Positions 17,848 to 27,362 of a stretch of 64,000 nucleotides of DNA are shown here, piece after piece (within the stretch, counting starts at the first letter, position 1; each line of letters starts with the position of its first letter). The notes under the pieces were generated by a model that saw nothing but the letters and a program-made list of their open reading frames with translations, was not told the origin of the DNA and ran no database searches. The position numbers and the translations under genes are program-made. This DNA comes from Candidatus Eiseniibacteriota bacterium (lineage in GTDB: Bacteria; Eisenbacteria; RBG-16-71-46; CAIMUX01), in NCBI GenBank assembly GCA_020633975.1, contig JACKCR010000003.1:310001-374000 (forward strand), given 5' to 3'.

Positions 17848-19623
17848 ATGCGTAGTCTTCCAGTCCGTTGGCTGCTCTTTCCGTCGTACATCGTCCTCGC
17901 AGCCCTCACTCTCGTCCTCTCCGGGTACTTCCTCTTCCGGCTGCTCAGCGACTTCCTCTACCGGGAGACGGAGGAGGATGTCGCCGCCCGGACGGAGCTG
18001 GTCGCGACCGCTCTCGAGGGCATTCCGCTCGACGCTCCCTCGTCAGAGCTCGACTCCCGTGTCGCCAAACTCTCGGACGGCACGAACCGGATCACGGTGA
18101 TCCGGGCAGATGGGATCGTGATCGCCGACACCCACGCAAACGCACCGTCCATGGACAACCACGCCGAGCGGCCGGAAGTTCGGGGCGCGCTCCGGGGCAT
18201 CCCCACCTCCGCCCGTCGCTTCAGCCATACCGTCCAGCAGGAGATGATGGTCCACGCCATTCCGGTCGGAAGGGACTCGGCGGGTAGACCCCAGGCCGTC
18301 GTCCGGGTGGGAGAGCCGCTGTCTCATGTCGAGGAGGCGCTCTCTACGAGCCGTCGGCGGGGATTCGCAGGTGCCGCCATCGCGGCCTTCGTGGCGGCCC
18401 TCGTCGGGTGGTTCGTTGCGCGTTGGTTCGCCCGTCCGCTCGAGCAGATGCAGTTCGCAGCGGAGCGGTACGCCAGCGGTGACCTCACGTTTCGGGTCGG
18501 ACCGCTTCTCTCCGCGGAAGGTCAGCGTCTTCGCCTCGCGCTCAACAATATGGCGGGAGACCTCGACGCCCGGATCAAGGACCTGGCGCGGCGGAACCGG
18601 GAGCAGAGCGCCCTCTTCCGAAGCATGAGTGAGGGCGTGATCGCAGTCGACCACCAAGGGCGCGTCCTCTCGATCAACCCGTCCGCACGGGAGCTCTTCC
18701 GTGTGACCCTGGACGTCACCGAGGGACGAAAGCTGCCGGAGGTGATCCGTCACTCACAGCTCCTCTCGATCCTCGACGACACGCTCGCGTCCAGCGACGT
18801 GCTCGAGTCGGAGCTGGTGCTGCACGAGGATCAGGACCGGTTCATCCAAGTGCACGGGTCCGCACTGATTCTGAGCGACGGACAACGGATCGGAGCTCTC
18901 CTCGTCCTCAATGACGTCACTCGCCAGAAGCGGATGGAGGACGAGCGCAGGGAACTCGTGGCCAACGTCTCACACGAACTGCGGACGCCGGTCGCGGCGA
19001 TTCGAGGCTACTTGGAGACTCTCGAGAACGGAGCGATCCACGATCCGGAGAAGGCCGTTCGGTTCATCTCGATCGCGTCTCGGCAGACGGAACGTCTCAG
19101 CGCTCTCATCGAGGACCTCCTCCAACTCGCGAAGATCGAACGAGAAGTCGAGAGCGAGCAGGTGGAGCGGATCCAGCAGGAGATCGAGCCGATCCTCAGC
19201 TCCTGCGCCCAAACCTTCGAGCCTCTCTGCGAGGACGGGACTCGGATCGAGGTGCATTGTCCGCCCGAGCTCGAAGCAGAGATCCAAGAAGAGATGCTGG
19301 AGCGTGCGCTCGCGAACCTAGTCAGCAACTCGCTCCGCTACGGTCGGCCGGGACAGCTCATCTCCATTCGTGCGGAAGAGCGTTCGGGCTGGATCCACAT
19401 CTCCGTCACCGACGAGGGGGACGGAATCGATCGAGAGCATCTGTCTCGTCTCTTCGAGCGGTTCTACACGGTGGACAAGGCCAGAAGCCGGCAGAAGGGT
19501 GGCACCGGTCTCGGCCTCTCCATCGTCAAGCACATCGCGAAGGCTCATCGAGGCGACGTGTCGGTCACGAGCCGGAAGGGTGTCGGGAGTACATTCACGA
19601 TCCGGTTCCCTGCCGAGGCGTGA
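17848..19623 (+). CDS. phoR: PhoR-type sensor histidine kinase
   Basis: The protein has 591 aa. Two membrane helices (about residues 9-33 and 170-192) flank an extracytoplasmic domain of about 135 residues. A HAMP segment follows (ARPLEQMQFAAERYASGD), then a PAS domain (about 255-350, SEGVIAVDHQGRVLSINPSA), HisKA with NVSHELRTPVAAIRG, and an ATPase domain with NLVSNSLRYG, DEGDGI and GGTGLGLSIV. This is the layout of PhoR with a large sensor loop. It should phosphorylate PhoB when phosphate is low, under control of PstSCAB and PhoU encoded downstream. Confidence 0.9.
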   Translation: MRSLPVRWLLFPSYIVLAALTLVLSGYFLFRLLSDFLYRETEEDVAARTELVATALEGIPLDAPSSELDSRVAKLSDGTNRITVIRADGIVIADTHANAPSMDNHAERPEVRGALRGIPTSARRFSHTVQQEMMVHAIPVGRDSAGRPQAVVRVGEPLSHVEEALSTSRRRGFAGAAIAAFVAALVGWFVARWFARPLEQMQFAAERYASGDLTFRVGPLLSAEGQRLRLALNNMAGDLDARIKDLARRNREQSALFRSMSEGVIAVDHQGRVLSINPSARELFRVTLDVTEGRKLPEVIRHSQLLSILDDTLASSDVLESELVLHEDQDRFIQVHGSALILSDGQRIGALLVLNDVTRQKRMEDERRELVANVSHELRTPVAAIRGYLETLENGAIHDPEKAVRFISIASRQTERLSALIEDLLQLAKIEREVESEQVERIQQEIEPILSSCAQTFEPLCEDGTRIEVHCPPELEAEIQEEMLERALANLVSNSLRYGRPGQLISIRAEERSGWIHISVTDEGDGIDREHLSRLFERFYTVDKARSRQKGGTGLGLSIVKHIAKAHRGDVSVTSRKGVGSTFTIRFPAEA

Positions 19624-20128
19624 GCGCCGACGAACCTTGCACAGCAGACCCTCGAGCACTGCATCGCCGCCCACGGCACCCATCCGTATCTGCCGGCGCC
19701 GCGGGCACACCTAGCATTAGCGAGGCGCGTCTCGACTTTCATTCCTCCGAAGTGGATGTCGGCCGCGGCTGCGGTTACCTTCCCCCTCCACGCACCTGAG
19801 CCAGAACGAAAAGCGACTACGTCTGTTACGAAGACCATTCGTGAGGATTCTGCAAGGCGGTGACCCTGTTCATGGGCACAGTGTCTCTTCTAACGGTGGC
19901 ACGGAATGGGTTCGCGAAGCGCCTCGAGGACCTGTTGCGAGCGCGGCCCAGCCCGGCGCCACCCGAGTCACCTGGGGCTCGAGCAGACGGGCGATCGGAT
20001 CTCCGAGCTGGCCGTCACAACACGCCCCTCACGAGTTCGCAGTCAGATTACCAAACCCTAACAATTAGCTAACAACCCCCGGTTACTTTGTGCCGGTCGT
20101 ATCGAACCAGAGAGGAGACTCGTCGAAC
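19624..20128. other. Long upstream region of pstS
   Basis: About 500 bp lie between phoR and pstS. No ORF here has both a good start and protein-like content. The last 80 bases are AT-richer than the surroundings and hold the Pho-box-like repeats described separately, so this is probably the main regulated promoter of the pst operon. Confidence 0.6.
20047..20074 (+). promoter_or_regulatory. Pho-box-like direct repeats before pstS
   Basis: CTAACA occurs at 20058-20063 and again at 20069-20074, exactly 11 bp apart. A weaker copy ATTACC lies a further 11 bp upstream at 20047-20052. PhoB/PhoP sites are direct repeats with an 11-bp period, and the CTAACA half-site is close to the TTAACA form used in some phyla. 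The site is 55 bases before the pstS start. Binding by this PhoB is inferred. Confidence 0.6.
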
Positions 20129-21091
20129 ATGAAGAGCTCGTTCGTCGCGCTCGTTGCCGTGGCCCTCGCCGCGGCGCCCGTGATGTCCGCTGACCTGCAC
20201 CACTACCAGAAGACGCAGGGAGTCAGCGGCAACCTGAACTTCACCGGCTCGGACACGTGTCTGAACCTGATGACCCTGTGGGGAGAAGCCTTCCAGCAGC
20301 AGTACCCGAACGTCCGCGTTCAGGGCGAAGGCAAGGGCTCGAGCACGGCTCCGCCCGCCCTCATCGAAGGCACCGCTCAGATCGGCCCGATGTCCCGCGC
20401 CATGAAGTCGTCCGAAGTCGACGCTTTCGAGGAGCGGTTCGGTTACAAGCCGACCCAGTACCGGATCGCGCTCGACGCGCTCGCGGTCTACGTGAACAAG
20501 GACAACCCGATCGCGGAAAAGGGGCTCACCCTGCCGCAGGTCGACGCGATCTTCAGCCAGACCCGCAAGGGCGGCGAGACGGCCGACATCACCACCTGGG
20601 GTCAGCTCGGCCTCACCGGTGAATGGGCCGGCAAGCCGATCAGCCTCTACGGCCGCAACTCGGCCTCCGGTACCTACGGCTTCTTCAAGGAAGAGGCTCT
20701 CTTCAAGGGTGACTACAAGGACACCGTGAAGGAGCAGCCGGGTTCGGCCTCCGTCGTTCAGGGCGTGGAAAACGACCGCTTCGCTATCGGCTACAGTGGT
20801 ATGGGCTACGCGACCAGCGGCGTCCAGAAGGTGCCGATCGCAGAGAACGCCGGTGACAGCATGCACGCGGCCGAGGTCGACCAGGTGCTGAACGGCGGCT
20901 ACCCTCTCGGACGCTTTCTCTACATCTACGTGAACCAGGCCCCGAACTCGGACCTCGACCCGCTGGTCAAGGAGTTCCTCACGTTCGTCTTCAGCGCCGA
21001 GGGTCAGGAGCAGGTCGAGAAGGCCGGCTTCATTCCCGTTCCCGCTTCCGTCGCGGAAGAGGAAATCGCGAAGACTTCCAAGCACTCCTGA
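20129..21091 (+). CDS. pstS: Phosphate ABC transporter substrate-binding protein
   Basis: The protein has 320 aa. A signal peptide ends around residue 20 (APVMSA). The mature part has the PstS phosphate-contact motifs: TGSDT near the N-terminus, GKGSSTAPPAL, and NSASGTYGFF in the second lobe. It captures phosphate in the periplasm for the PstCAB importer. AGAGGAG at 20111-20117 sets the start. It follows the Pho-box-like repeats and is separated from pstC by a strong hairpin. Confidence 0.93.
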   Translation: MKSSFVALVAVALAAAPVMSADLHHYQKTQGVSGNLNFTGSDTCLNLMTLWGEAFQQQYPNVRVQGEGKGSSTAPPALIEGTAQIGPMSRAMKSSEVDAFEERFGYKPTQYRIALDALAVYVNKDNPIAEKGLTLPQVDAIFSQTRKGGETADITTWGQLGLTGEWAGKPISLYGRNSASGTYGFFKEEALFKGDYKDTVKEQPGSASVVQGVENDRFAIGYSGMGYATSGVQKVPIAENAGDSMHAAEVDQVLNGGYPLGRFLYIYVNQAPNSDLDPLVKEFLTFVFSAEGQEQVEKAGFIPVPASVAEEEIAKTSKHS

Positions 21092-21099
21092 TGACGCCC

Positions 21100-21124
21100 G
21101 GGCCCCTGCGAAACGTGGGGGCCC
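21100..21124 (+). terminator. Intercistronic stem-loop after pstS
   Basis: GGGCCCC (21100-21106) pairs with GGGGCCC (21118-21124) with an 11-base loop, followed by TCCTTCC. A hairpin here would let extra pstS transcript accumulate over the permease genes by partial termination or 3' protection, as in other binding-protein operons. Confidence 0.6.
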
Positions 21125-21137
21125 TCCTTCCCACGAG

Positions 21138-23321
21138 GTGAGCTTGGACCGCTACGCTCGTCGCAAAGCCCTCGATATCGGTGCGAGACGCACCATTACG
21201 GGTGGCGGCCTGTTCATTATCGCCAGCATCCTCGCGATGCTGGCTTTCCTCGTCTTCGAGACCCTACCTCTTTGGCGAGGTCCGCGGACGGAACCGCAAG
21301 AACTGACCCTCGAGCTTTCCCGGCCGGTGCTGATCGACTCCAACGAGTACCGCGAGGTGCTGTTCGGAGTGAGTGCCAACGGCCACGCGCGCGCCTGGTC
21401 ATCCGATGGTACCTCCCTGATCGACGAGCCACTCGCCGCCCTCGGCAACGAACACGTGACCGTAGCCACCCGCACGGAGAACGGAATCTGGTGGCTCGGT
21501 ACGGACAACGCCTCCGTACTGCCCGTGCAGTTCGACGACGGGGGTTACTTCGAGGGTTCGGAGCGACGCTATCGGCCGTCGGTCGAAGAACTCGGAATCG
21601 CACACGTCGACTCCGTGGGCTCGATCGTCGAGATTTCTGGAATCGCCGACGACGACCTGATGCTCTGCGCCACGCTCCTCTCTGACGACTCCGTCCGGAT
21701 CCTACGGCGCGAGATCGAAGAGAGCCTCCTCGGTGGACGGACCGTGACCGACCGGGTCTTCTCGGTTCCCCTTCCTGGCGGAGTCCGTCCGACTGCCGTC
21801 AGCCTGCTCGGAGATGGCCGTACGCTCTACGTTGGAACCAACGTGGGAAGCCTGCTCGAGTGGGCGCTCTCCGAGGACGGTGTCGAGCAGACTGGGAACT
21901 ATCAGACAGAAGCGAGCGCGCCCGTCACGTCGCTTGGAACTCTGTTGGGCGGCAGCTCGCTCGTCGTCGGAAACGAGACCGGAGACCTGAACATCTGGTT
22001 CCGCGCTCCCACCGAGTCCGGTGACCTTCGTCTCATCCGCGCACATGAGTTCGAGAATCTCGAAGGCGAGATCCTCGGATCGAGCCCCTCTCTCCGGAAC
22101 CGCTCATTCCTCGTGTGGGATGCGACGGGACGGATCGACGTGTGCTTCGGAACGACGAGCCAGACGCGCGCACGCCTCGACGCGGGTTCGGAGATCGTCA
22201 CCGCCGTTCTGTCGCCCAAGTCCGACGGAATCCTCGCGGTGCTGAAGGACGGCGAAATCAGGTCCTGGGCATTCGACGATCCGCATCCCGAAGTCACGAT
22301 GAAGACGCTCTTCGGCAAGACCCACTACGAGCGGTTCGCGAAGCCCGAGTTCAAGTGGCAGTCGACCGGAGGCACCGACGAGGCCGAACCGAAGCTGAGC
22401 CTCATCCCCCTGATCTTCGGAAGCCTCAAGGGCACGCTCTACGCGATGCTCTTCTCCGCGCCGATCGCGATCCTCGCCGCGCTCTACACCTCGGTGTTCA
22501 TGCGCCCGCGCCTCCGTGCGATCGTGAAGCCGACGATGGAGCTCATGGCGACGATCCCGAGCGTGGTCTTGGGTCTGCTCGCCGGTCTCTGGCTCGCACC
22601 GAGACTTCAGAGCGGCATGCCGATCCTGCTCATGACCGGACTCGTCTTGCCCGCGCTCATCTTGCTTGCCGGCGCCGTCCACGTCTATCTGCCGGCAAAC
22701 CTCCGGCAGAAGATGCGTCCTGGGACGGAGCCTATCGCACTGCTCCCGATCCTCGTTCTCGGCGTCGCCGTGATGCTAGGAATGAACGGCGCCTTCGACG
22801 GAATGTTCCAAGGCGGGTTCCTCCACTGGCTCTATGAGGAGCACGGCATCCGGTACGACCAGCGCAACGCGCTCGTCGTGGGGATCGCGATGGGGCTCGC
22901 CGTCATCCCGATCATCTTCAGCGTGAGCGAGGATGCTCTTTCTGCAGTGCCGAGACACCTCACGGCCGGATCGCTCGCGCTCGGCGCGTCTCCTTGGCAG
23001 ACTGCGTGGCGCGTCATCCTACCCGCCGCGTCTCCAGGGATCTTCTCCGCGCTCATGATCGGGTTCGGTCGCGCGGTCGGCGAGACCATGATCATCCTCA
23101 TGGCGACGGGAAACACTCCGATCCTGGATTGGTCACTCTTCAACGGATTCCGCACACTGTCGGCCAACATCGCAGTGGAGATTCCGGAGGCACCGCACGG
23201 CGACTCGCTCTACCGAGTGCTCTTCGTGTCGGCGCTCCTCCTCTTCTGCTTCACTCTGATCGTGAACACGTCTGCCGAAATCGTGAGCACGCGACTGCGC
23301 AAGCGGTACAGCCGCTTCTAG
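21138..23321 (+). CDS. pstC: Phosphate ABC transporter permease PstC, long form
   Basis: The protein has 727 aa, more than twice the length of E. coli PstC. One membrane helix (about residues 20-45) is followed by about 360 extracytoplasmic residues with repeated beta-strand blocks resembling a WD40-type propeller (ARAWSSDGT, GRTLYVGTNVGSLLEW, DGEIRSWAFDD). The permease domain comes next (about 420-725), with the EAA loop region AGSLALGASPWQTAW. Long PstC proteins are known in gammaproteobacteria. The start is a GTG at 21138. It forms the membrane channel with PstA. Confidence 0.88.
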   Translation: MSLDRYARRKALDIGARRTITGGGLFIIASILAMLAFLVFETLPLWRGPRTEPQELTLELSRPVLIDSNEYREVLFGVSANGHARAWSSDGTSLIDEPLAALGNEHVTVATRTENGIWWLGTDNASVLPVQFDDGGYFEGSERRYRPSVEELGIAHVDSVGSIVEISGIADDDLMLCATLLSDDSVRILRREIEESLLGGRTVTDRVFSVPLPGGVRPTAVSLLGDGRTLYVGTNVGSLLEWALSEDGVEQTGNYQTEASAPVTSLGTLLGGSSLVVGNETGDLNIWFRAPTESGDLRLIRAHEFENLEGEILGSSPSLRNRSFLVWDATGRIDVCFGTTSQTRARLDAGSEIVTAVLSPKSDGILAVLKDGEIRSWAFDDPHPEVTMKTLFGKTHYERFAKPEFKWQSTGGTDEAEPKLSLIPLIFGSLKGTLYAMLFSAPIAILAALYTSVFMRPRLRAIVKPTMELMATIPSVVLGLLAGLWLAPRLQSGMPILLMTGLVLPALILLAGAVHVYLPANLRQKMRPGTEPIALLPILVLGVAVMLGMNGAFDGMFQGGFLHWLYEEHGIRYDQRNALVVGIAMGLAVIPIIFSVSEDALSAVPRHLTAGSLALGASPWQTAWRVILPAASPGIFSALMIGFGRAVGETMIILMATGNTPILDWSLFNGFRTLSANIAVEIPEAPHGDSLYRVLFVSALLLFCFTLIVNTSAEIVSTRLRKRYSRF

Positions 23322-23334
23322 GATCGAGGAACCC

Positions 23335-25056
23335 GTGAGCGTAGCGACACCAACGAAACCGGCAAGCGAAACGCAACCGGCCTCTTCGAAGCGCCGACCT
23401 CGTCCGCAGCCTAGTTGGCAACAGGCCCGAACGAGTCGCTTCGAGTTCTGGCGACGCGGCGATGCCTTCGTGTGGCTGTCCGCGGGTGCTACGGGCTTCG
23501 CGCTGCTTCTCATCCTCGGCGTCCTCTACCTCATCGCTGCCGGCGGCCTCGGATACTTCTGGCCGGCCGAGATCGTTCAAGTCGAGACAACGGACGGGAA
23601 GACGTACCTCGGAGAGATCTGGGAACGTCAGGAGATGCCGGAAGACATCGCTTCGGTGCCGGGCGAGCACCGAATCCGGATCCGAGCAGCGAACCGGCGA
23701 CTCAACGGGGATGGAGAGTTCGTCTGGATCCCGGAGTCACAGATCGAGAACACCTCCACGCCCCATGGAGTCGTCCTCCTCGAGCGCGAGGAGTATGGGA
23801 ACTTCATCGGGTACGTAGCCGACTATCAGGTCGACGGCGCCGTCGTCGCACGCGATGACGCGGCACTCGAAAAGCTGACCGAACGGATCGGCCCTCTCTC
23901 CGACTTGCGTGCGGAGATCCTCGGCCTCGCACGCGGAGATGTGGGCAAGATCAACGACGCGATGACGCACGCAAAGGAAGAGATCCGCGGGCTCGAGTCC
24001 AAAGGCGTGACGGAGCAGTCTCCGGAAGTCCAGCGTCAGCGGACGAGGCTCACGGAACTCGAAGCCGACTATCGCGACATCAGCGGCCAGATCGACCGCC
24101 TGCGTACCGAACTCCAGAGGGAGACAGTGGGCCTCCGCACGGGTGACGGCAGAGAGACCCGGGTCGCAGCCGGTGATGTCTATCGAATCGTACAGCCGAA
24201 CGACATCGGTTTCCTGGGCGAGGCCAAGGTCTACTTCGGGCGTTTCTGGACGTTCATCAGCGCCTCACCCCGGGAAGCCAACTTGGAAGGCGGCATCCTG
24301 CCCGCGATCTTCGGCACCGTCATGATGACGCTGCTCATGACGGTCGCCGTCGTCCCGCTGGGAGTGATCGCAGGCCTCTACCTCCGCGAGTACGCACGCC
24401 AAGGCCGGCTGGTACGGGTCGTCCGGATCGCGGTCAACAACTTGGCAGGTGTGCCGAGCATCGTCTTCGGGATCTTTGGTCTCGGGTTCTTCGTCTACTT
24501 CGCAGGAGCCCACATCGACCAGCTCTTCTTCAGCAACCGGCTACCGAATCCGACGTTCGGGACGGGCGGGATCCTCTGGTCTGCACTGACTCTGGCGCTC
24601 CTCACCATCCCCGTGGTCATCGTGGCTACTGAAGAAGGGCTCGCCGCAGTCCCGCGCGCCGTTCGCGAAGGATCACTCGCTCTTGGCGCGAGCAAGTGGG
24701 AGACGACCTGGAAGGTCGTCCTGCCGGCCGCATCGCCGGGAATCCTCACCGGCGTCATCCTCGCCATCTCGCGGGCGGCCGGAGAGGTAGCCCCGCTGAT
24801 GCTCACAGGAGCCGTCAAGATCGCCACACTGCTGCCAATGGACAGCTCGGCGCCGTTCCTCCACTTGGAGCGGAAGTTCATGCATCTCGGATTCCACATC
24901 TACGACCTCGGCTTTCAGAGTCCGAACGTGGAAGCCGCGAAGCCGATGGTCTACATGACGACGTTTCTCTTGGTCGTCATCGTGGTCCTTCTCAACCTGA
25001 GTGCGATGTGGATCCGCAACCGGCTTTGGTCCCGGTATCGGTCTTCCTCGTTCTGA
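23335..25056 (+). CDS. pstA: Phosphate ABC transporter permease PstA, long form
   Basis: The protein has 573 aa, against about 300 for the classic PstA. A Lys/Arg/Pro-rich cytoplasmic N-terminus and one membrane helix (about residues 45-68) precede an extracytoplasmic insert of about 230 residues. The insert is rich in predicted coiled coil (EEIRGLESKG, LTELEADYRDISGQIDRLRT). The permease core follows (about 315-570), with REGSLALGASKWETTW as the EAA loop. The insert matches the enlarged PstC, so the two probably form a periplasmic superstructure. The start is a GTG 13 bases after pstC. Confidence 0.88.
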   Translation: MSVATPTKPASETQPASSKRRPRPQPSWQQARTSRFEFWRRGDAFVWLSAGATGFALLLILGVLYLIAAGGLGYFWPAEIVQVETTDGKTYLGEIWERQEMPEDIASVPGEHRIRIRAANRRLNGDGEFVWIPESQIENTSTPHGVVLLEREEYGNFIGYVADYQVDGAVVARDDAALEKLTERIGPLSDLRAEILGLARGDVGKINDAMTHAKEEIRGLESKGVTEQSPEVQRQRTRLTELEADYRDISGQIDRLRTELQRETVGLRTGDGRETRVAAGDVYRIVQPNDIGFLGEAKVYFGRFWTFISASPREANLEGGILPAIFGTVMMTLLMTVAVVPLGVIAGLYLREYARQGRLVRVVRIAVNNLAGVPSIVFGIFGLGFFVYFAGAHIDQLFFSNRLPNPTFGTGGILWSALTLALLTIPVVIVATEEGLAAVPRAVREGSLALGASKWETTWKVVLPAASPGILTGVILAISRAAGEVAPLMLTGAVKIATLLPMDSSAPFLHLERKFMHLGFHIYDLGFQSPNVEAAKPMVYMTTFLLVVIVVLLNLSAMWIRNRLWSRYRSSSF

Positions 25057-25238
25057 GCAACCGCGCGAAGCCGTGAGGATCGAGTATCATGCACGAGGCC
25101 ACGAAGACAGGACGAAACAAGGGAACTCACGAGAGACCCGAGACGTCCAACGTCCGTGGGACGGGCGACGTTGGGATCGATGTTTCGAGCCCGCGTCATA
25201 CTGCAGTTGGAACCGTCATAGGGAACGAGGAGATTCAG

Positions 25239-26159
25239 GTGTCGCCACCTAACGACGGCAGCCCCACGGAGAGTTCGAGCCCAGCGAGCGCCTCCCCCGC
25301 CACCGACATTGCCCGCAGGCTGACCACGGATCGACGTCCCCGGACGCAGCTCGACCCCGCGGAAGTGCTTCGGACGCTCAAGCCGTACATCACCGAGATC
25401 AAGGAGCCGGCCGCGATGGCCGTGCGGGACCTGGACCTCTTCTACGGAACGTCCCAGGCTCTTTGGAACATCTCACTCGACATTCCGGCAAAGAAGGTGA
25501 CCGCGTTCATCGGACCGAGTGGCTGCGGCAAGAGCACGCTTCTCCGCTCGCTCAACCGGATGAACGACCTGATCGACGACGTCCGGATCACCGGCACCAT
25601 CGAGCTCGAAGGCAAGAACATCAACGACCGCGACGTCGACGTGAACATGCTCCGTCGTCGGGTCGGCATGGTGTTCCAGAAGTCCAACCCGTTCCCGAAG
25701 TCGATCTTCGAGAACGTGGCCTATGGGCAGCGGATCGCGGGTGGAACGTCGAACGACGAGATCCGGCAGATCGTGGAGGACAGCCTCCAGCGGGTGGGGC
25801 TTTGGAGCGAAGTTTGGAACCGGCTCGACTCGAGCGCACTGGACCTCTCGGGCGGCCAGCAGCAGCGCCTCTGCATCGCACGCGCGATCGCGATCTCCCC
25901 CGAGATCATCCTCATGGACGAGCCCTGTTCCGCTCTCGATCCGATCGCGACGGCGAAGGTCGAGGAGCTGATCGAGGAACTCAAGCATGACTATACGATC
26001 GTGATCGTCACGCATAACATGCAGCAAGCCGCGCGCGTCAGCGACTACACTGCATTCATGTGGCTCGGCCGAGTCGTCGAGTACACACGGACTGACCAGC
26101 TGTTCACGAACCCGATCCAGCCCCTCACCGAGGACTACATCACGGGTCGGTTCGGTTGA
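25239..26159 (+). CDS. pstB: Phosphate ABC transporter ATPase
   Basis: The protein has 306 aa. Walker A is GPSGCGKST, the Q loop follows ([12 protein letters not shown], a PstB hallmark), the signature is LSGGQQQR, and Walker B is [15 protein letters not shown]. The chain starts with about 50 disordered residues before the ABC domain. I chose the GTG at 25239 because GAGGAG lies 7 bases before it; an ATG at 25089 would add 50 residues without a clear SD. It powers the PstCA channel and signals phosphate status to PhoR through PhoU. Confidence 0.92.
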   Translation: MSPPNDGSPTESSSPASASPATDIARRLTTDRRPRTQLDPAEVLRTLKPYITEIKEPAAMAVRDLDLFYGTSQALWNISLDIPAKKVTAFIGPSGCGKSTLLRSLNRMNDLIDDVRITGTIELEGKNINDRDVDVNMLRRRVGMVFQKSNPFPKSIFENVAYGQRIAGGTSNDEIRQIVEDSLQRVGLWSEVWNRLDSSALDLSGGQQQRLCIARAIAISPEIILMDEPCSALDPIATAKVEELIEELKHDYTIVIVTHNMQQAARVSDYTAFMWLGRVVEYTRTDQLFTNPIQPLTEDYITGRFG

Positions 26160-26460
26160 TCTCTGCAGGGAGCCCACCTTCCGCGGTGGAACTCCAACGG
26201 TAAGTGGTTCGACGGGCGGTCCGATTCGGGGACCGATCCAGCGGACAAAGCCATGAGTACCAAGCGGTTCGCGCCATGGATCGGCGCAGCCCATGCCAGA
26301 CTGTCTGCGAATCCATGGAGGGATGACCAGATGAGGCCGATGATACGCTCGGGAGGGGTGGAGAGCGGACTCGGATGGAGGCCTCGCTCCCTTCTCGCCT
26401 GAGCCCAGGGGGGCACGGGTGGCAACATATGTCCATGCGATGGGCTGGGGACGAACGAAC
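26160..26460. other. Intergenic region between pstB and phoU
   Basis: There is no supported gene. CGGTCC (26217-26222) and GGACCG (26230-26235) can form a hairpin with a 7-base loop but no T tract follows, so phoU may still be read from the pst transcript. Confidence 0.4.
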
Positions 26461-27135
26461 ATGGAAACGCACCTACACCGGGAAGTGGAACAGCTGAAGA
26501 CGAGGGTTCTCGAGGTCGGCGGGATGGTCGAAGAGAGCCTCCAGAAGGCGATCCTCGCGATCAGCCGACGCGACGCCGTCCTGGCCGAGCAGGTGGTCCA
26601 AGGAGACTCCGAGGTCGACCGGATGGAAGTCGACGTGGAAGAGGATTGTCTCCAGATCCTCGCGCTCTACCAGCCGGTGGCGAGCGATCTCCGCTTCATT
26701 GTCGCGGTGCTCAAGCTCAACAACGATCTGGAACGGATTGGTGACCTAGCGGTCAACATCGCCCAACGGGTCAAGAACCTCGGCGAGTTCCCGCCCGTGG
26801 AGATGCCGTTCGACTTCCGTCGGATGGCGGACAAGGTCCAGCAGATGCTGAAGGGGTCCCTCGACGCCCTCGTCAACCTGGACCCCCAGCTCGCCCGGGA
26901 GATCTGCGCCGCGGACCAGGAGATCGACGCGATCCACCGGACGGTCTACCAGGGCGTCTACGACGGGATCCGGAAGAATCCGGACCAGATGCAGCCGCTC
27001 ATCGCAACGCTGACCGTGGCCCGGCACCTCGAGAGGATCGCCGACCACGCGACCAATATCGCGGAGGACGTCATCTATACCGTGGAGGGACAGATCACCC
27101 GCCACAAGATCCTGAACGAACGTCAGGGGAGATGA
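26461..27135 (+). CDS. phoU: Phosphate transport regulator PhoU
   Basis: The protein has 224 aa, the usual PhoU length, and is all-helical with two PhoU repeats. Each carries the metal-binding E/DxxxD pattern (LERIGDLAVNIAQR and LERIADHATNIAEDVIY). PhoU links PstB and PhoR so that the kinase stays off when phosphate is plentiful. The start at 26461 (METHLHREVEQL) is the standard PhoU beginning; the frame is open a further 14 codons upstream. Confidence 0.92.
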   Translation: METHLHREVEQLKTRVLEVGGMVEESLQKAILAISRRDAVLAEQVVQGDSEVDRMEVDVEEDCLQILALYQPVASDLRFIVAVLKLNNDLERIGDLAVNIAQRVKNLGEFPPVEMPFDFRRMADKVQQMLKGSLDALVNLDPQLAREICAADQEIDAIHRTVYQGVYDGIRKNPDQMQPLIATLTVARHLERIADHATNIAEDVIYTVEGQITRHKILNERQGR

Positions 27136-27177
27136 ACGATCCGTCTGCTTTTTCTTTGCTAGCCGCGATTCCAGGTC

Positions 27178-27207
27178 TTGTCGACTCTGTCGAATCAAAG
27201 CTAGGAT
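27178..27207 (+). promoter_or_regulatory. Candidate sigma-70 promoter
   Basis: TTGTCG (27178-27183) and TAGGAT (27202-27207) are separated by 18 bases and lie about 40 bases before the 19-codon ORF. Each box matches four of six consensus bases. Confidence 0.4.
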
Positions 27208-27245
27208 TTGATTGCTGGCAAGAACCCTAACGAAAGGAGGTGCGG

Positions 27246-27305
27246 ATGAGTAAACAGACCACGATCAAGACGGATGCACGTGAGGTGGAGCCGTCCGCAC
27301 TGTAG
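27246..27305 (+). CDS. 19-aa microprotein or leader peptide
   Basis: A near-perfect Shine-Dalgarno AAAGGAGG (27234-27241) precedes ATG by 4 bases from its last G. The frame runs 19 codons (MSKQTTIKTDAREVEPSAL) to TAG, followed by another in-frame-independent TAG. It is hydrophilic, charged, and has no membrane helix, Cys or run of one amino acid, so it is not an obvious attenuator leader. The unit is closed by a terminator about 60 bases later. I do not recognise the peptide. It could be a translated small RNA. Confidence 0.5.
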   Translation: MSKQTTIKTDAREVEPSAL

Positions 27306-27362
27306 TTAGTTGCCTTCGGTTTCATTCTCGAATACGGAATCCGTTTTGACGGGTTCGGAGAG

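Noticed and set aside
19880-19920. Sigma-54-like TGGCACG before pstS
   Set aside because: The required GC element at -12 (TTGC) is not present at the right spacing.
20069-21085. 338-codon minus-strand frame opposite pstS
   Set aside because: pstS is unmistakable on the other strand; the antisense translation has no domain and no SD.
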